From assembly GCF_001905005.1 (NCBI RefSeq), contig NZ_LWKZ01000023.1, forward strand, positions 682,001 through 746,000: a stretch of 64,000 bases of DNA, written 5' to 3'. The position numbers and the translations under genes were made by a program. The stretch's first letter is position 1. Every line of letters starts with the position of its first letter. The notes under the pieces are model-generated. The model ran no database searches. It saw only the letters and a program-made list of their open reading frames with translations, and was not told where the DNA came from. Below, piece after piece: positions 15,917 through 24,183 of the stretch. Source of the DNA: Streptomyces sp. CB02923. Its GTDB lineage: Bacteria > Actinomycetota > Actinomycetes > Streptomycetales > Streptomycetaceae.

Positions 15917-16861
15917 TCACCCGGCGAGCCGCTCCACCCGCCGCATCACCTCGCGGCAGAAGTCCCCGACCCCCTCCGGGTCGTCCGTGAACTGCGACGG
16001 CTTGATGCAGAACGTCGTGAAGCCCTGCTCCATCTGCTCCGGCACGGCCTCCAGCGCCTGTTCGAGACCGGCCACCGACGTTCCGTCGGGGAAGACGGCA
16101 CGGGTCCCGCCGACCATCTCCAGTCCGGACATGTCGCGCCTGGCCTCCGCCATCGCCGCGCGCAGCTTCTCCAGCTCGCCCGGCGCGGGCCGCCCCAGCG
16201 GGTTGAAGCCGTGGCCGTACGTCACCAGGCGCCGCAGTACCGCATCGTGCAGCGTCGAACCGCCGAACCACAGCTCCGGGCCGCCCGCCCGGTACGGCTT
16301 CGGCTCCAGCCAGGCGTCACGGAAGCGGTAGTGCTCGCCCTCGAAGGCGGCGGGGCCCGGCTGCCAGAGCAGCTTCCAGGCGGCCAGGTGCTCGTCGAGC
16401 AGCCGGCCGCGCCGGTCGAACGGCACCTGGAGTGCGGCGTATTCGTCCTCGCTCCAGCTCACCGTCGGAAGGACGACGAGCCGCCCCTCGCTCAGCAGGT
16501 CGAGCGTGGCCAGCTCCTTGGCCAGCAGGAGCGGGTGGCGCAGCGGCGCCAGCACGGCCGCGGCGGCGAGCCGGATCCGCTCGGTGACGGCGGCCATGGC
16601 GGAGAGCAGGACGACGGAGCTGGGCCATGGCGTGTCCGGGGCCTGATTTCCCGGCAGGGCGTATTCGCGCGGGTTGGGCATCGGGCCCTTGGCCCCGGAG
16701 TCCGGGCCGAGCACGATGTGTTCGCTGAGCATGACCGAGTCGAACCCGGCGTCCTCCGCCTCGCGGGCCCAGCGCACCAGGGCGCCGAGGTCGCAACGGC
16801 CGCCGGTCATGGTCCAGTTCTCGGTCAGTACGAGCGTCATACGGGGGTGGGGCTCGGTCAT
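15917..16861 (-). CDS. LLM class flavin-dependent oxidoreductase
   Basis: The 314-residue luciferase-like protein shows WAREAEDAGFDSVMLSEH, RHPLLLAKELATLDLLSEGR, and LVVLPTVSWSEDEYAALQV with PELWFGGST. These are hallmarks of F420- or FMN-dependent LLM oxidoreductases. ATG 16861 has GGGAG 5 nt upstream. It is a single-gene unit under operator G. Within the island it could be the missing oxidase or monooxygenase step acting on the glutamylated amine; this is a guess. Flavin versus F420 use cannot be decided here. Confidence 0.85.
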   Translation of the reverse strand: MTEPHPRMTLVLTENWTMTGGRCDLGALVRWAREAEDAGFDSVMLSEHIVLGPDSGAKGPMPNPREYALPGNQAPDTPWPSSVVLLSAMAAVTERIRLAAAAVLAPLRHPLLLAKELATLDLLSEGRLVVLPTVSWSEDEYAALQVPFDRRGRLLDEHLAAWKLLWQPGPAAFEGEHYRFRDAWLEPKPYRAGGPELWFGGSTLHDAVLRRLVTYGHGFNPLGRPAPGELEKLRAAMAEARRDMSGLEMVGGTRAVFPDGTSVAGLEQALEAVPEQMEQGFTTFCIKPSQFTDDPEGVGDFCREVMRRVERLAG

Positions 16862-16886
16862 CCGGACTCCCGGCCGCGTTCGAGAC

Positions 16887-16910
16887 GTATTGTTTGGCCC
16901 CAAACGGTAG
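16887..16910. promoter_or_regulatory. Operator G, LLM oxidoreductase promoter
   Basis: GTTTGGCC followed by CCAAAC with GTATT/GGTAG flanks places this copy 26-49 nt upstream of the LLM gene. It is the rightmost copy and marks the edge of the island. Confidence 0.78.
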
Positions 16911-17323
16911 GCCGCTGCGTCGCCTTCTTCAAGGGTCGTGCCGAACCCGGCCCCGCGCCCGTGCGGGGTGCGGACGGCCGGCGCGGCCGTGGCGGTCCGC
17001 CGCGCGAGCCCGCGATGACCTATTTGATCGTATCCTTCGAAATCTTGCCCCTGGGTGATCAAGGCTCTTACGCTGGTTGCCCATACGTTTACCTCGACCA
17101 CGCACGGAGAGGTTGCGCTGCGGATATGTCCCTCGAACCGGTCAGGGAAAAAGTCGGAATCGACCCCCGCTACTCGTGGAAAATTCCGCTCGACAGATCA
17201 CCGGCTTCATGTCCGCCCTTCCGGTCGGTCTGGTACATAGCGCTTCCGCTGACAACGGCACACCGCGGAAGCCATTCCGGGGGAGGTGCGCAGATCGCCG
17301 GGGCGGGCAGTCAGGAGAGGTAC
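16911..17323. promoter_or_regulatory. Leader/promoter region of the NRPS-PKS cluster
   Basis: About 410 nt separate the catabolic island from the first biosynthetic gene. Around 17014-17200 the A+T content rises well above the surroundings, as expected for a promoter. The radical SAM frame is open through here from an ATG at 17014, but that codon lacks a Shine-Dalgarno sequence and the product has no recognisable domain. I treat the stretch as untranslated. Confidence 0.4.
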
Positions 17324-18784
17324 GTGAATGAGGGCACCGTCTACCCTCATTCCTCGCTCGTGGAAATGGCCACGTACCACGAAATCTGCTTCCCCGAAAT
17401 ACCGTGGCGCTACCTCGACATGAGCCACACCGGATGGCAGTCGATACGCGAGCAGATCCACGAGAACCCGCCGGACGTGGCGGCCTTCACGGTGTACACC
17501 GCCACCGCGCCGTGGGCGTTCATCGTCGCGGCCGAGATCAAGCTGGTGAATCCCGGCGCGGTCATCGTGTTCGGGAACGACCACGCGGCCATCCTCTACG
17601 AGGAGGTGCTCACCGGCCGGTACGGGAGCCGCCTCGTCGACTTCGTGGGCACCGGCAACAACGGGCCGTTCACGATGATGGGCCTGCTGTACGCGCTGAG
17701 CGGGGACCTGGAACAGGAGCGGGTGCCGTCCCTCGCCTACCGTCGGGGCGGGGCCGTCGTCCACCAGGATGCCTCCGCCTACCCCCTGAACCGGCGCCGG
17801 ATGCCGGACTACTCCCTGATCTCCGACCAGCTGGTGGAGCACTACGACAAGGCGTTCAAGACCTGGTACGCGGGCCACTACGACCTCCAGCGCATGATCA
17901 CGATGGCCATCGACGGCGGCTGCCACTGGGGCGAGTCACCCCGGCGCCGCTGCAAACACTGCTCGATCCAGGGACTGACGCCGAAGACGGCCGCGATCGG
18001 GGAGACCGTCTCCGCTCTGGAGCAGGCCGTCGGCACCCTCGGAGCCAACGTCTACGCCGCGGGCGACTCCACCCTGGGATTCTCCCGGGGCCAGTGGCAG
18101 GGCCAGTTCTCCCTGCTCGACGACCTGGCGGAGGCCTGCGCGGCCTCACCGGTCCTGCGGGACCGGCGTTTCATGCTCGCCTACGGCCTCGTCTACGAAT
18201 TCCTGCACTCCGCGAAACTCTGCCAGGGATTCGTCCGCACCTGGAACGTCGGACTGGAGGCATTCGACCCGAAGCTGCTCAAGCAGAACTCGAAAGGCAT
18301 CAACAAGGGCCCCGACCGCATATACGAGGCACTGGAACTCGCCCGCGACCTCGACTACCGGCTGTATGTGTCCGGAATCCTCGGACTGCCGGGAACGGAC
18401 ACCGCCCAGCTCCGCTCCGAGGTCGACAACTGGCTGGCCCTGGCCCAGCAGTACCAGGACATCATCACCACCGTATCCGTCGCCGCTCCGGCCATCGTGC
18501 CCGGTTCCCGGATGTACTGGGAGGCCTACAACTCCAGCCCCGAGGTGCGTTCCTGGCACGGCGAGATCCTGCCGTCCAGAAAACTGACCGAGCTGTATCT
18601 GCGCACCAACACGGAGGTACGGCTCGCCGATGTCGAAGCGGCTCTGACGGACCTGGGGCGAGGCGTGATCCAAATGGGCGAGGCGGGCAGCGGCATGAAA
18701 TTCGGAGGCTACATGCTCGGCGGCACGGACCAGGAAGAGCGACAGGAACAGGACCTCCTCGACGACCTGTGCCGACAGCTGTGA
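17324..18784 (+). CDS. Radical SAM protein with N-terminal B12-binding-like domain
   Basis: GTG 17324 follows AGGAGA at 6-nt spacing and gives 486 residues. Residues ~45-150 look like a Rossmann-type cobalamin-binding domain (PPDVAAFTVYT, NPGAVIVFGNDHAAIL, VDFVGTG) without a clear DxHxxG. The radical SAM half has Cys200, Cys210 and Cys213 in a CX9CX2C arrangement (GGCHWGESPRRRCKHC), then VYAAGDSTLGFSR, WNVGLEAFDPKLLKQNSKGI and SGILGLPGTDT. These downstream motifs resemble B12-type radical SAM enzymes such as RiPP and natural-product methylases. The gene opens the NRPS-PKS cluster, 30 nt before the SARP gene. A C-methylation or rearrangement role is possible; the stretched cluster motif is unusual. 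Confidence 0.75.
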   Translation: MNEGTVYPHSSLVEMATYHEICFPEIPWRYLDMSHTGWQSIREQIHENPPDVAAFTVYTATAPWAFIVAAEIKLVNPGAVIVFGNDHAAILYEEVLTGRYGSRLVDFVGTGNNGPFTMMGLLYALSGDLEQERVPSLAYRRGGAVVHQDASAYPLNRRRMPDYSLISDQLVEHYDKAFKTWYAGHYDLQRMITMAIDGGCHWGESPRRRCKHCSIQGLTPKTAAIGETVSALEQAVGTLGANVYAAGDSTLGFSRGQWQGQFSLLDDLAEACAASPVLRDRRFMLAYGLVYEFLHSAKLCQGFVRTWNVGLEAFDPKLLKQNSKGINKGPDRIYEALELARDLDYRLYVSGILGLPGTDTAQLRSEVDNWLALAQQYQDIITTVSVAAPAIVPGSRMYWEAYNSSPEVRSWHGEILPSRKLTELYLRTNTEVRLADVEAALTDLGRGVIQMGEAGSGMKFGGYMLGGTDQEERQEQDLLDDLCRQL

Positions 18785-18814
18785 GCCGTACCGCGGCCTT
18801 CGGAGAGGTGGCCC

Positions 18815-19636
18815 ATGCCGTTACGTGAGGACAGCATCCAGCACCCCATCTGTCTGCTCCGGCCGACGCTGCTCACCGCCGCCACGGGCGCCACCTGCAG
18901 CCCCCGCCCCTCCCTGCGCCGCAGCCTGCTGGAACTCCTGGCCATGTCGGCCGAGCAGCCGGTGGCGACCGGCGTCATCGTCGAGGAACTCTGGGGAGGC
19001 GCGCCGCCCCTCCAGCCGGAACAGGCGGTCCAGGCGCACGTCGGCCGGCTGCGCAGAACGCTCACGCGCCTCGGATGGAGCCGGACGCTGCAGGTGTGCA
19101 CGGTGGGCGGCGGCTATCTGCTCGACGTCTCGCCTTCGTGGGTGGACGCCCTGCACTTCGAACGGCTGGTGCGCGAGGCCACCGCGCTGAGCTCCACCCG
19201 TACCGAGGCCGCCATCCGGATCGTCGACCAGGCACTGGCGATCTGGCAGGGGCAGCCGTTCGGCGGCGCCGTCGACGGCGAGTGCCACCGCCTCGCCGCA
19301 CAGTCGTGGGAGGAGCTGCGCACGCTGGCACTGCGCACCTGGGCGCAGGCCCAGCTGCGCACCGGCCGTCCGCAGGCCGTGGTGGCCCGGCTGCACCCCG
19401 AGGTGCCGGCCGGGTCGGCGGACGAGGGACTGAACATGATCCTGATCACGGCCCTGTGCCGGATGGGCCGCAAGGTGGACGCCATGGAGATCTACCGGTC
19501 CCTGCGGAACAGGCTGGTGCGCGACTACGGCATCGAACCCTCCCCGGATCTGCAGTCCCTGTACCAGCGCATGCTGCTCGACGAGGCGGACACCCGCCTC
19601 CGGATCGAACTGCCCTCCCCGGCTACCGCGCCCTGA
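18815..19636 (+). CDS. SARP/AfsR-family transcriptional activator
   Basis: The 273-residue protein has an OmpR-type winged helix (residues ~20-105, LLELLAMSAEQPVATGVIVEELW to VGGGYLLDV) followed by a bacterial transcriptional activation domain (~110-260, VDALHFERLV, AIWQGQPF, YRSLRNRLVRDYGIEPSPDL). This is the compact SARP architecture of pathway-specific activators. The ATG follows GGAGAGG. Its last 14 bp overlap the 3' end of the convergent ACP gene. It most likely activates the NRPS-PKS operons by binding direct repeats near their promoters; I could not define those boxes by eye. Confidence 0.9.
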   Translation: MPLREDSIQHPICLLRPTLLTAATGATCSPRPSLRRSLLELLAMSAEQPVATGVIVEELWGGAPPLQPEQAVQAHVGRLRRTLTRLGWSRTLQVCTVGGGYLLDVSPSWVDALHFERLVREATALSSTRTEAAIRIVDQALAIWQGQPFGGAVDGECHRLAAQSWEELRTLALRTWAQAQLRTGRPQAVVARLHPEVPAGSADEGLNMILITALCRMGRKVDAMEIYRSLRNRLVRDYGIEPSPDLQSLYQRMLLDEADTRLRIELPSPATAP

Positions 19637-19877
19637 TCTGCTCGCAGACCTTGGTCACCGTCTCCGACACGGTGGCGTAGAGGTCGAACTCCGCGGCCTT
19701 GATCTCCACGCCGAGTTCGCGGCGCAGCAGCTGACTGAAGTCCACGACGCTCAGCGAGTCGACCCCCAGGTCCAGCAGCAGGGCCTCGGAGTCGACCGGT
19801 CCCTCCACCTCCAGCTCGCGCAGCCATGCGCCGACCAGCTCCTCGATCTTCTCCCTGGTGTACGTGTCCGCGTCCAT
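19623..19877 (-). CDS. Acyl carrier protein
   Basis: This 84-residue free ACP carries the phosphopantetheine site in LGVDSLSVVDF. ATG 19877 has AAGGAGAG close upstream. It is the last gene of the minus-strand PKS unit, 14 nt after the acyltransferase, and probably holds the malonyl or growing chain for the free KS or KASIII. It overlaps the SARP gene end by 14 bp. Confidence 0.92.
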   Translation of the reverse strand: MDADTYTREKIEELVGAWLRELEVEGPVDSEALLLDLGVDSLSVVDFSQLLRRELGVEIKAAEFDLYATVSETVTKVCEQIRAR

Positions 19878-19891
19878 GACTCTCCTTGTCG

Positions 19892-20755
19892 TCAGCTCCG
19901 TGGGGCGGAGGCCGGACGGGCCGCCCTCACCATTCCCGTCAGTGCGGTGCCACCGCCGATCTCGCGGAAGTGCGGTGCGGGCATGCCGTGCAGCTCCCGC
20001 AGCGTGTCGTGCCAGAGCACCGGGTGCGTCAGGTGCCGTACCAGCAGTTCCGGCAGCCGCTGCCGGTCGTGGGGACGGGCCGTCACATTGGACAGCACCG
20101 GGACCGCCGGATCTGCCCAGGGCAGCCCGGCCGCCGCGGAGGCGAACTCCCGCGCGGCCGCGTCCATGAGACGGGTGTGGAACGCGCCGCTCACCCGCAG
20201 CGGCAGTACCCTGCACAACCCGCTCGCGGTCAGTTCCCCTGCCAGATCGCGCAGTTGCGGCCCGGGACCGCCCAGCACCAACTGCCGTGGCCCGTTGACC
20301 ACGGCGAGACTCACGTCCCGGTGGCGTACGGGGTCCAGCAGCGGACGCAGACCGTCCCAGCCGAGGCCCCGCACCGCCAGCATGCCGCCGCCGGTGACCA
20401 CGGCCATGGCCTCGGCGCGGCGGAGCACCAGCCGCAGCCCGTCGGTGAACTCCATCGCTCCCGCGCATTCGAGGGCGTTGTACTCGCCGAGGCTGTGGCC
20501 GCAGAGCACATCGGGCGGCGGTGCGGCGGCGTCCAGCGCCGCCCGCCACGCCACGGCGCCGACGACGTACAGAGCGGGCTGCGCGTAGCGCGTGTCGTCC
20601 AGCCGTTCCCGTGGTCCGTGCTCGCACAGGTCACGCACCGAGTAACCGAGGACGGCGTCCGCGGCGGCGACCAGTTTTGGCGCGGCGTCCCATCGGCCCG
20701 CACCCATGCCGACGCGCTGGCTTCCCTGCCCGGGGAACATCCAGATCTCGGTCAT
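19892..20755 (-). CDS. Discrete malonyl-CoA:ACP acyltransferase (trans-AT type)
   Basis: The 287-residue FabD-like protein has MFPGQGSQRVGMG, the nucleophile Ser88 in GHSLGEYNAL, and HTRLMDAA with the catalytic His. GHSLGEYNAL is typical of trans-acting ATs in trans-AT polyketide clusters. As the cluster's KS protein has no AT domain, this enzyme should load malonyl onto the free and triple ACPs. It lies 67 nt after the HMGS gene. No second AT of the hydrolase type is visible. Confidence 0.9.
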   Translation of the reverse strand: MTEIWMFPGQGSQRVGMGAGRWDAAPKLVAAADAVLGYSVRDLCEHGPRERLDDTRYAQPALYVVGAVAWRAALDAAAPPPDVLCGHSLGEYNALECAGAMEFTDGLRLVLRRAEAMAVVTGGGMLAVRGLGWDGLRPLLDPVRHRDVSLAVVNGPRQLVLGGPGPQLRDLAGELTASGLCRVLPLRVSGAFHTRLMDAAAREFASAAAGLPWADPAVPVLSNVTARPHDRQRLPELLVRHLTHPVLWHDTLRELHGMPAPHFREIGGGTALTGMVRAARPASAPRS

Positions 20756-20822
20756 GTGCGCGCTTCGAGGCGGCCGGGACGCTCGGTGCCCCGCAGTTCC
20801 GAAGCCGCGGTCGGCACGCCGG

Positions 20823-22088
20823 TCATCGGGGAAAACCGTCCGTCCACGCGTACTGCCGCCGGTAGTCCTGCACCCCGGTCAGCATCAGCCGGGGCGCGCC
20901 CGCCTTCTCCACGTGCCGCAGGACCGGTTGCGCCGCCTCCAGGTCGACGCCCGTGTCGCGGACACCGGCGGGCACATCGGTGCCGGCGAGCCGCGCGTAC
21001 GCGTCGAAGGACAGCGGGCAGCGGCTGTCCAGCGCCTCCCGGACACCGCCCCCGGCCACGCGGTCCGCGGCACCGGGCGCGATGTCGCAGCCGTAGAACT
21101 CCGCGGAGCACCCCGACCCGTAGGAGAACACCCCCGCGGTGGCCGCTTCGCGGCTGCCGCTGTGCGCCACGGCGCTGATCAGGCACAGCAGGGAGGTGCC
21201 GGTGTACATGTTGCCGGTGCGGCGCACATACGCGAGCGACGGTTCGACCCGGCGCTCGAAGTCGGCCTGGATCTCCGCGGGCGGCAGTCCCACGACATCG
21301 CGGGTGAGCGTGCGGTGCGCGCCCTTGACCATCGCCGCGAACGGGGTGTGCATGGCGAGCAGGTCGAAGTCCCGCATGAAGTCCGCCCCCGGCGACCTGG
21401 CCGAGTAGTCCTGCCAGCAGGAGCGCAGGCACTCCAGGTAGCTCAGCAGGGACAGGTCGGGGTCGATCACCTCCTGCGTGTACGACGGCCGGAGCGTGTC
21501 GGACACGTCGTCGCTGTGCAGTCCACTCAGCCCGGGACGCAGAGCGGCGATGCGGGGCTCGGCCGACACCAGCACCGCCACACCGCCGACCCCCGTGACG
21601 GTCTCCGGCAGGCTGTGCAGGGGATGGTGGCCGATGTCCCCGGTGACGACCAGGGCACGGGCATCGGGCCGTGGACTCGTCGCCACCACGGCCGCGGCCA
21701 GCTGCACGGCGGCGGTCCCCGAATAGCAGGCCTGCTTGAACTCCAGGGTGCGGCAGGCGCCGGGCAGGCCCAGCAGGCGGTGTACCGCTCCGCCGAGCGA
21801 CTTGCTCAGGTCGAGACCGCACTCGGTGGCGAACACCAGCAGCTCGATGGTCTCCCGCTCATCCGGCGTCAGCTGTTCCAGGACCCGCCGCCCGGCGGTC
21901 GCGCCGAACACCACGGGGTCGTCGCACGGCAGTGCCACGCCCCGCGCCTCCATGCCCAGGGCGCGCACCCGGCGGTCGTGTGCCGCGTCGCCCCGGCACA
22001 GTTCGTCCACCGCGACCACGGCCGCACCGCAGTCCACGCCGACCGCGTCGATGCCGACCGTCCGGACCTCGTCCGCGTGCCTCGTCAT
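20823..22088 (-). CDS. HMG-CoA synthase-like beta-branching enzyme (HMGS)
   Basis: The 421-residue thiolase-fold protein has the nucleophile Cys121 in EFKQACYSG, HTPFAAMVKGAHR with the catalytic His, and NMYTGTSLL and YGSGC loops, all HMGS features. In trans-AT systems it adds an acetyl unit from a donor ACP to a beta-ketoacyl-ACP, starting beta-alkyl branch formation. Its start overlaps the KS-decarboxylase stop in an ATGA. With the KS decarboxylase, donor ACP domain and two ECH proteins it makes a full cassette. Confidence 0.93.
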   Translation of the reverse strand: MTRHADEVRTVGIDAVGVDCGAAVVAVDELCRGDAAHDRRVRALGMEARGVALPCDDPVVFGATAGRRVLEQLTPDERETIELLVFATECGLDLSKSLGGAVHRLLGLPGACRTLEFKQACYSGTAAVQLAAAVVATSPRPDARALVVTGDIGHHPLHSLPETVTGVGGVAVLVSAEPRIAALRPGLSGLHSDDVSDTLRPSYTQEVIDPDLSLLSYLECLRSCWQDYSARSPGADFMRDFDLLAMHTPFAAMVKGAHRTLTRDVVGLPPAEIQADFERRVEPSLAYVRRTGNMYTGTSLLCLISAVAHSGSREAATAGVFSYGSGCSAEFYGCDIAPGAADRVAGGGVREALDSRCPLSFDAYARLAGTDVPAGVRDTGVDLEAAQPVLRHVEKAGAPRLMLTGVQDYRRQYAWTDGFPR

Positions 22089-23395
22089 GCCGAGCCGTCC
22101 TCTCCTGCCCCGGCACCGGCCCCGGCGCGGGCCAGCACGAGCGAGCAGCTGATGCCGCAGAACGCGTAGCTGGAACTGACGGCCAGGGCGAGGTCTGCCT
22201 GCACGGTGTCCCGTGGGGCGAAGGTGAGCCCGTCCGTACAGGGCCGGGTGAGCTGGGGATTGCCGTGGCAGAAGCCGTCCCGCAGCTGGATCGCCGTGGC
22301 GAGGAGCTCCAGCAGGCCCGAGGCGCCGAAACAGTGGCCGGTGAGGGCCTTCGAGGAGTTGACCAGCGGGCGGGTACCGAAGAACTCGGCGAGGGAGCGC
22401 GCCTCGATCTCGTCGCCGACGCGGGTGCCCGCCGCGTGGGCGTTGACGTAGTCGACGTCGCGCGCGTCGACACCGGCCCGTTCCAAGGCCCGGCGCAGTG
22501 CGGTCCGCTGTCCCGCGGGCAGCGGGTCGGCGGCCCGCCTCCCGTCCAGGGCCTGGCCGTGGCCGAGGAGCAGCGCGAGCGGTTCACTTCCGCGCCGTAC
22601 GGCGTCCCCGACGGGTTCCAGCAGCACCGCTGCCGCCCCCTGACCGGGGACGAAACCGGTGCGGCCGAGGTCGAACGGGCGGCACAGCGTCCGCGGGTCG
22701 CGGCGCGGCACGACCCCGCCCAGCGCTCCGGCCTGCCGCAGAGCGGTCAGCTCCACGGCCGAGTACTCCGTCGCGGGCGCCACGATCAGGCAGCGCGCCA
22801 CCTCCCCGGAAGCCACCAGACGGGCCGCCTGGAGCACGGCCAGCGCGCCGCCGGCCGCCGACGCGCCGAGCACCCAGCCCTCGCCCACGGCTCCCGTGAC
22901 CTGGCTGACGGTGCCCACCACGTCGACGTCCATGTGCGTCAGCGCGTACGACGGTGCCACGTGGCCCCGCTCGGCGAACGTCACCGCGGTCTCCGCCTGA
23001 TGCCGCGGGGAGAGGTTGCCGCCCGCCACGATCAGCGCGCAGTCCTGGAGGTCCTGGGGGGACAGGCCCGCGTCGTGCACGGCCGCGGCGGCGACGCACG
23101 CCGCGGTGATCGCGGGCAGCGTCCCGCGCGCCGAGACGGCGGTCAGCCGCTCCCGCAACCGGGGCGCCCGGACCAGGTGGTCGCGTGCCCAGGCGGACGG
23201 CTCGAAGCCGCCGAGGGAGGCGACGGCTCCGGCACCGGCCTGCTCGTACACGGACCCCTCGGCGGGAGCGGCGATGGCGGACCGCGTGCCGGCGAGCACC
23301 TTGACGTAGTCGTCGAGACCGCCCGCGTGTCCGGTGAGGACGGCGCCCGCGGTCAGGGACAGGGGGGTGACGGTCCGTGGGCGGTGTGCGGTCAT
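22085..23395 (-). CDS. KS-like malonyl-ACP decarboxylase (Cys to Ser) of the beta-branching cassette
   Basis: The 436-residue ketosynthase homologue keeps His in VNAHAAGTRVGDE and Lys/His in NSSKALTGHCFGASG, but Ser179 replaces the nucleophilic Cys (LGASAAGG). This substitution is known in PksF/CurC-type decarboxylases, which turn malonyl-ACP into acetyl-ACP for HMGS. Both ends overlap neighbours by 4 bp (ATGA), so it is tightly coupled to HMGS and the ACP protein. The tail is a short Ala-Gly repeat. Confidence 0.9.
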   Translation of the reverse strand: MTAHRPRTVTPLSLTAGAVLTGHAGGLDDYVKVLAGTRSAIAAPAEGSVYEQAGAGAVASLGGFEPSAWARDHLVRAPRLRERLTAVSARGTLPAITAACVAAAAVHDAGLSPQDLQDCALIVAGGNLSPRHQAETAVTFAERGHVAPSYALTHMDVDVVGTVSQVTGAVGEGWVLGASAAGGALAVLQAARLVASGEVARCLIVAPATEYSAVELTALRQAGALGGVVPRRDPRTLCRPFDLGRTGFVPGQGAAAVLLEPVGDAVRRGSEPLALLLGHGQALDGRRAADPLPAGQRTALRRALERAGVDARDVDYVNAHAAGTRVGDEIEARSLAEFFGTRPLVNSSKALTGHCFGASGLLELLATAIQLRDGFCHGNPQLTRPCTDGLTFAPRDTVQADLALAVSSSYAFCGISCSLVLARAGAGAGAGEDGSA

Positions 23396-24183
23396 CCGTG
23401 TTCCCGGTACTGCTCCAGGACGGTCGCGAGGGCACCGAGGTTCTGGGCCGCGGCCAGTCTCTCCGCGGGGGCCCGCACGCCCAGCCGGTGCATCGCCTGG
23501 GCCACGATGTCGGCCCGGTCCAGCGAGGAGGCATCCAGCTGGTGCAGCGAGTTCTCGGGCGTCACCGCGTCCGCCGGGGTCTGGGGAAGCACGTCCAGTA
23601 CGGCCTCCCGCAGGACCGCGAACGCCTCGGCGGGCGGCTGCTGCCCCGCCTCCCCGTCCGCCCGGCTCGCCAGGTAGGCGGCGAAGAGGGCCGGGGTCGG
23701 GTACTCGCGCAGCAGCGCCTCGTCGTCCGACCTGCCCAGCCGGCCGTTGAGCACCACGATGAGCTCCACCTTGAGGATCGAGTCCATGCCCAGGTCGGCG
23801 AACGTGGTGTCGTCCGTCGCCGCGTCGACGTCGGTCATCAGAACCTCGGCGAGGCATTCCCGGACGACGGCGAGGAACGGCGGCTCCGCGTCCGTGCCGT
23901 CTGTACCGACCGTCAACTTGACGTAGTACGAGGCCAGTTGACGGGGAGTGGCGTGCTCGTTCAGCTCGGCGGCCCTGACCCGGCGGTCGAACACGCTGTT
24001 GAGCGACTCCAGCAGCTCCACGGTGAGGATGCTGTCGAGACCCTGGTCGACGAGCGGGATGTCGGGATCGACCTCCTCCGGAGCGACGAAGAGCACCTTG
24101 GCCGCGCTGCCCACGACCGTGTGCAGCGCATCCTGGGCGGCAGCGTCGCCGTTGCTTGGCAGGGACACGATTTTTCCTCTCAT
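23392..24183 (-). CDS. Triple acyl carrier protein (ACP-ACP-ACP)
   Basis: Three carrier domains lie in 263 residues. ACP1 has Ser51 in GLDSILTVEL, ACP2 has Ser135 in GMDSILKVEL, and ACP3 has Ser220 in LDASSLDRADIV. The first two look like a tandem acceptor pair. The third resembles free donor ACPs of HMGS cassettes (AcpK-type, which carry an ANSxDR-like signature). Acceptor ACPs for beta-branching often have a conserved Trp after the Ser; I do not see it here. The start overlaps the KS gene stop by 4 bp and the stop overlaps the KS-decarboxylase start. Fusion of acceptor and donor on one chain is unusual. Confidence 0.88.
   Translation of the reverse strand: MRGKIVSLPSNGDAAAQDALHTVVGSAAKVLFVAPEEVDPDIPLVDQGLDSILTVELLESLNSVFDRRVRAAELNEHATPRQLASYYVKLTVGTDGTDAEPPFLAVVRECLAEVLMTDVDAATDDTTFADLGMDSILKVELIVVLNGRLGRSDDEALLREYPTPALFAAYLASRADGEAGQQPPAEAFAVLREAVLDVLPQTPADAVTPENSLHQLDASSLDRADIVAQAMHRLGVRAPAERLAAAQNLGALATVLEQYREHG

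Noticed and set aside
13871..17323. Upstream in-frame extension of the radical SAM gene (to 13871 or ATG 17014)
   Set aside because: It runs antisense through the amidohydrolase and LLM genes, lacks domains, and GTG 17324 has a strong ribosome site.
20752..21822. Minus-strand frame overlapping HMGS and the AT start
   Set aside because: Out of frame with HMGS and with no domain; the HMGS frame contains the catalytic residues.
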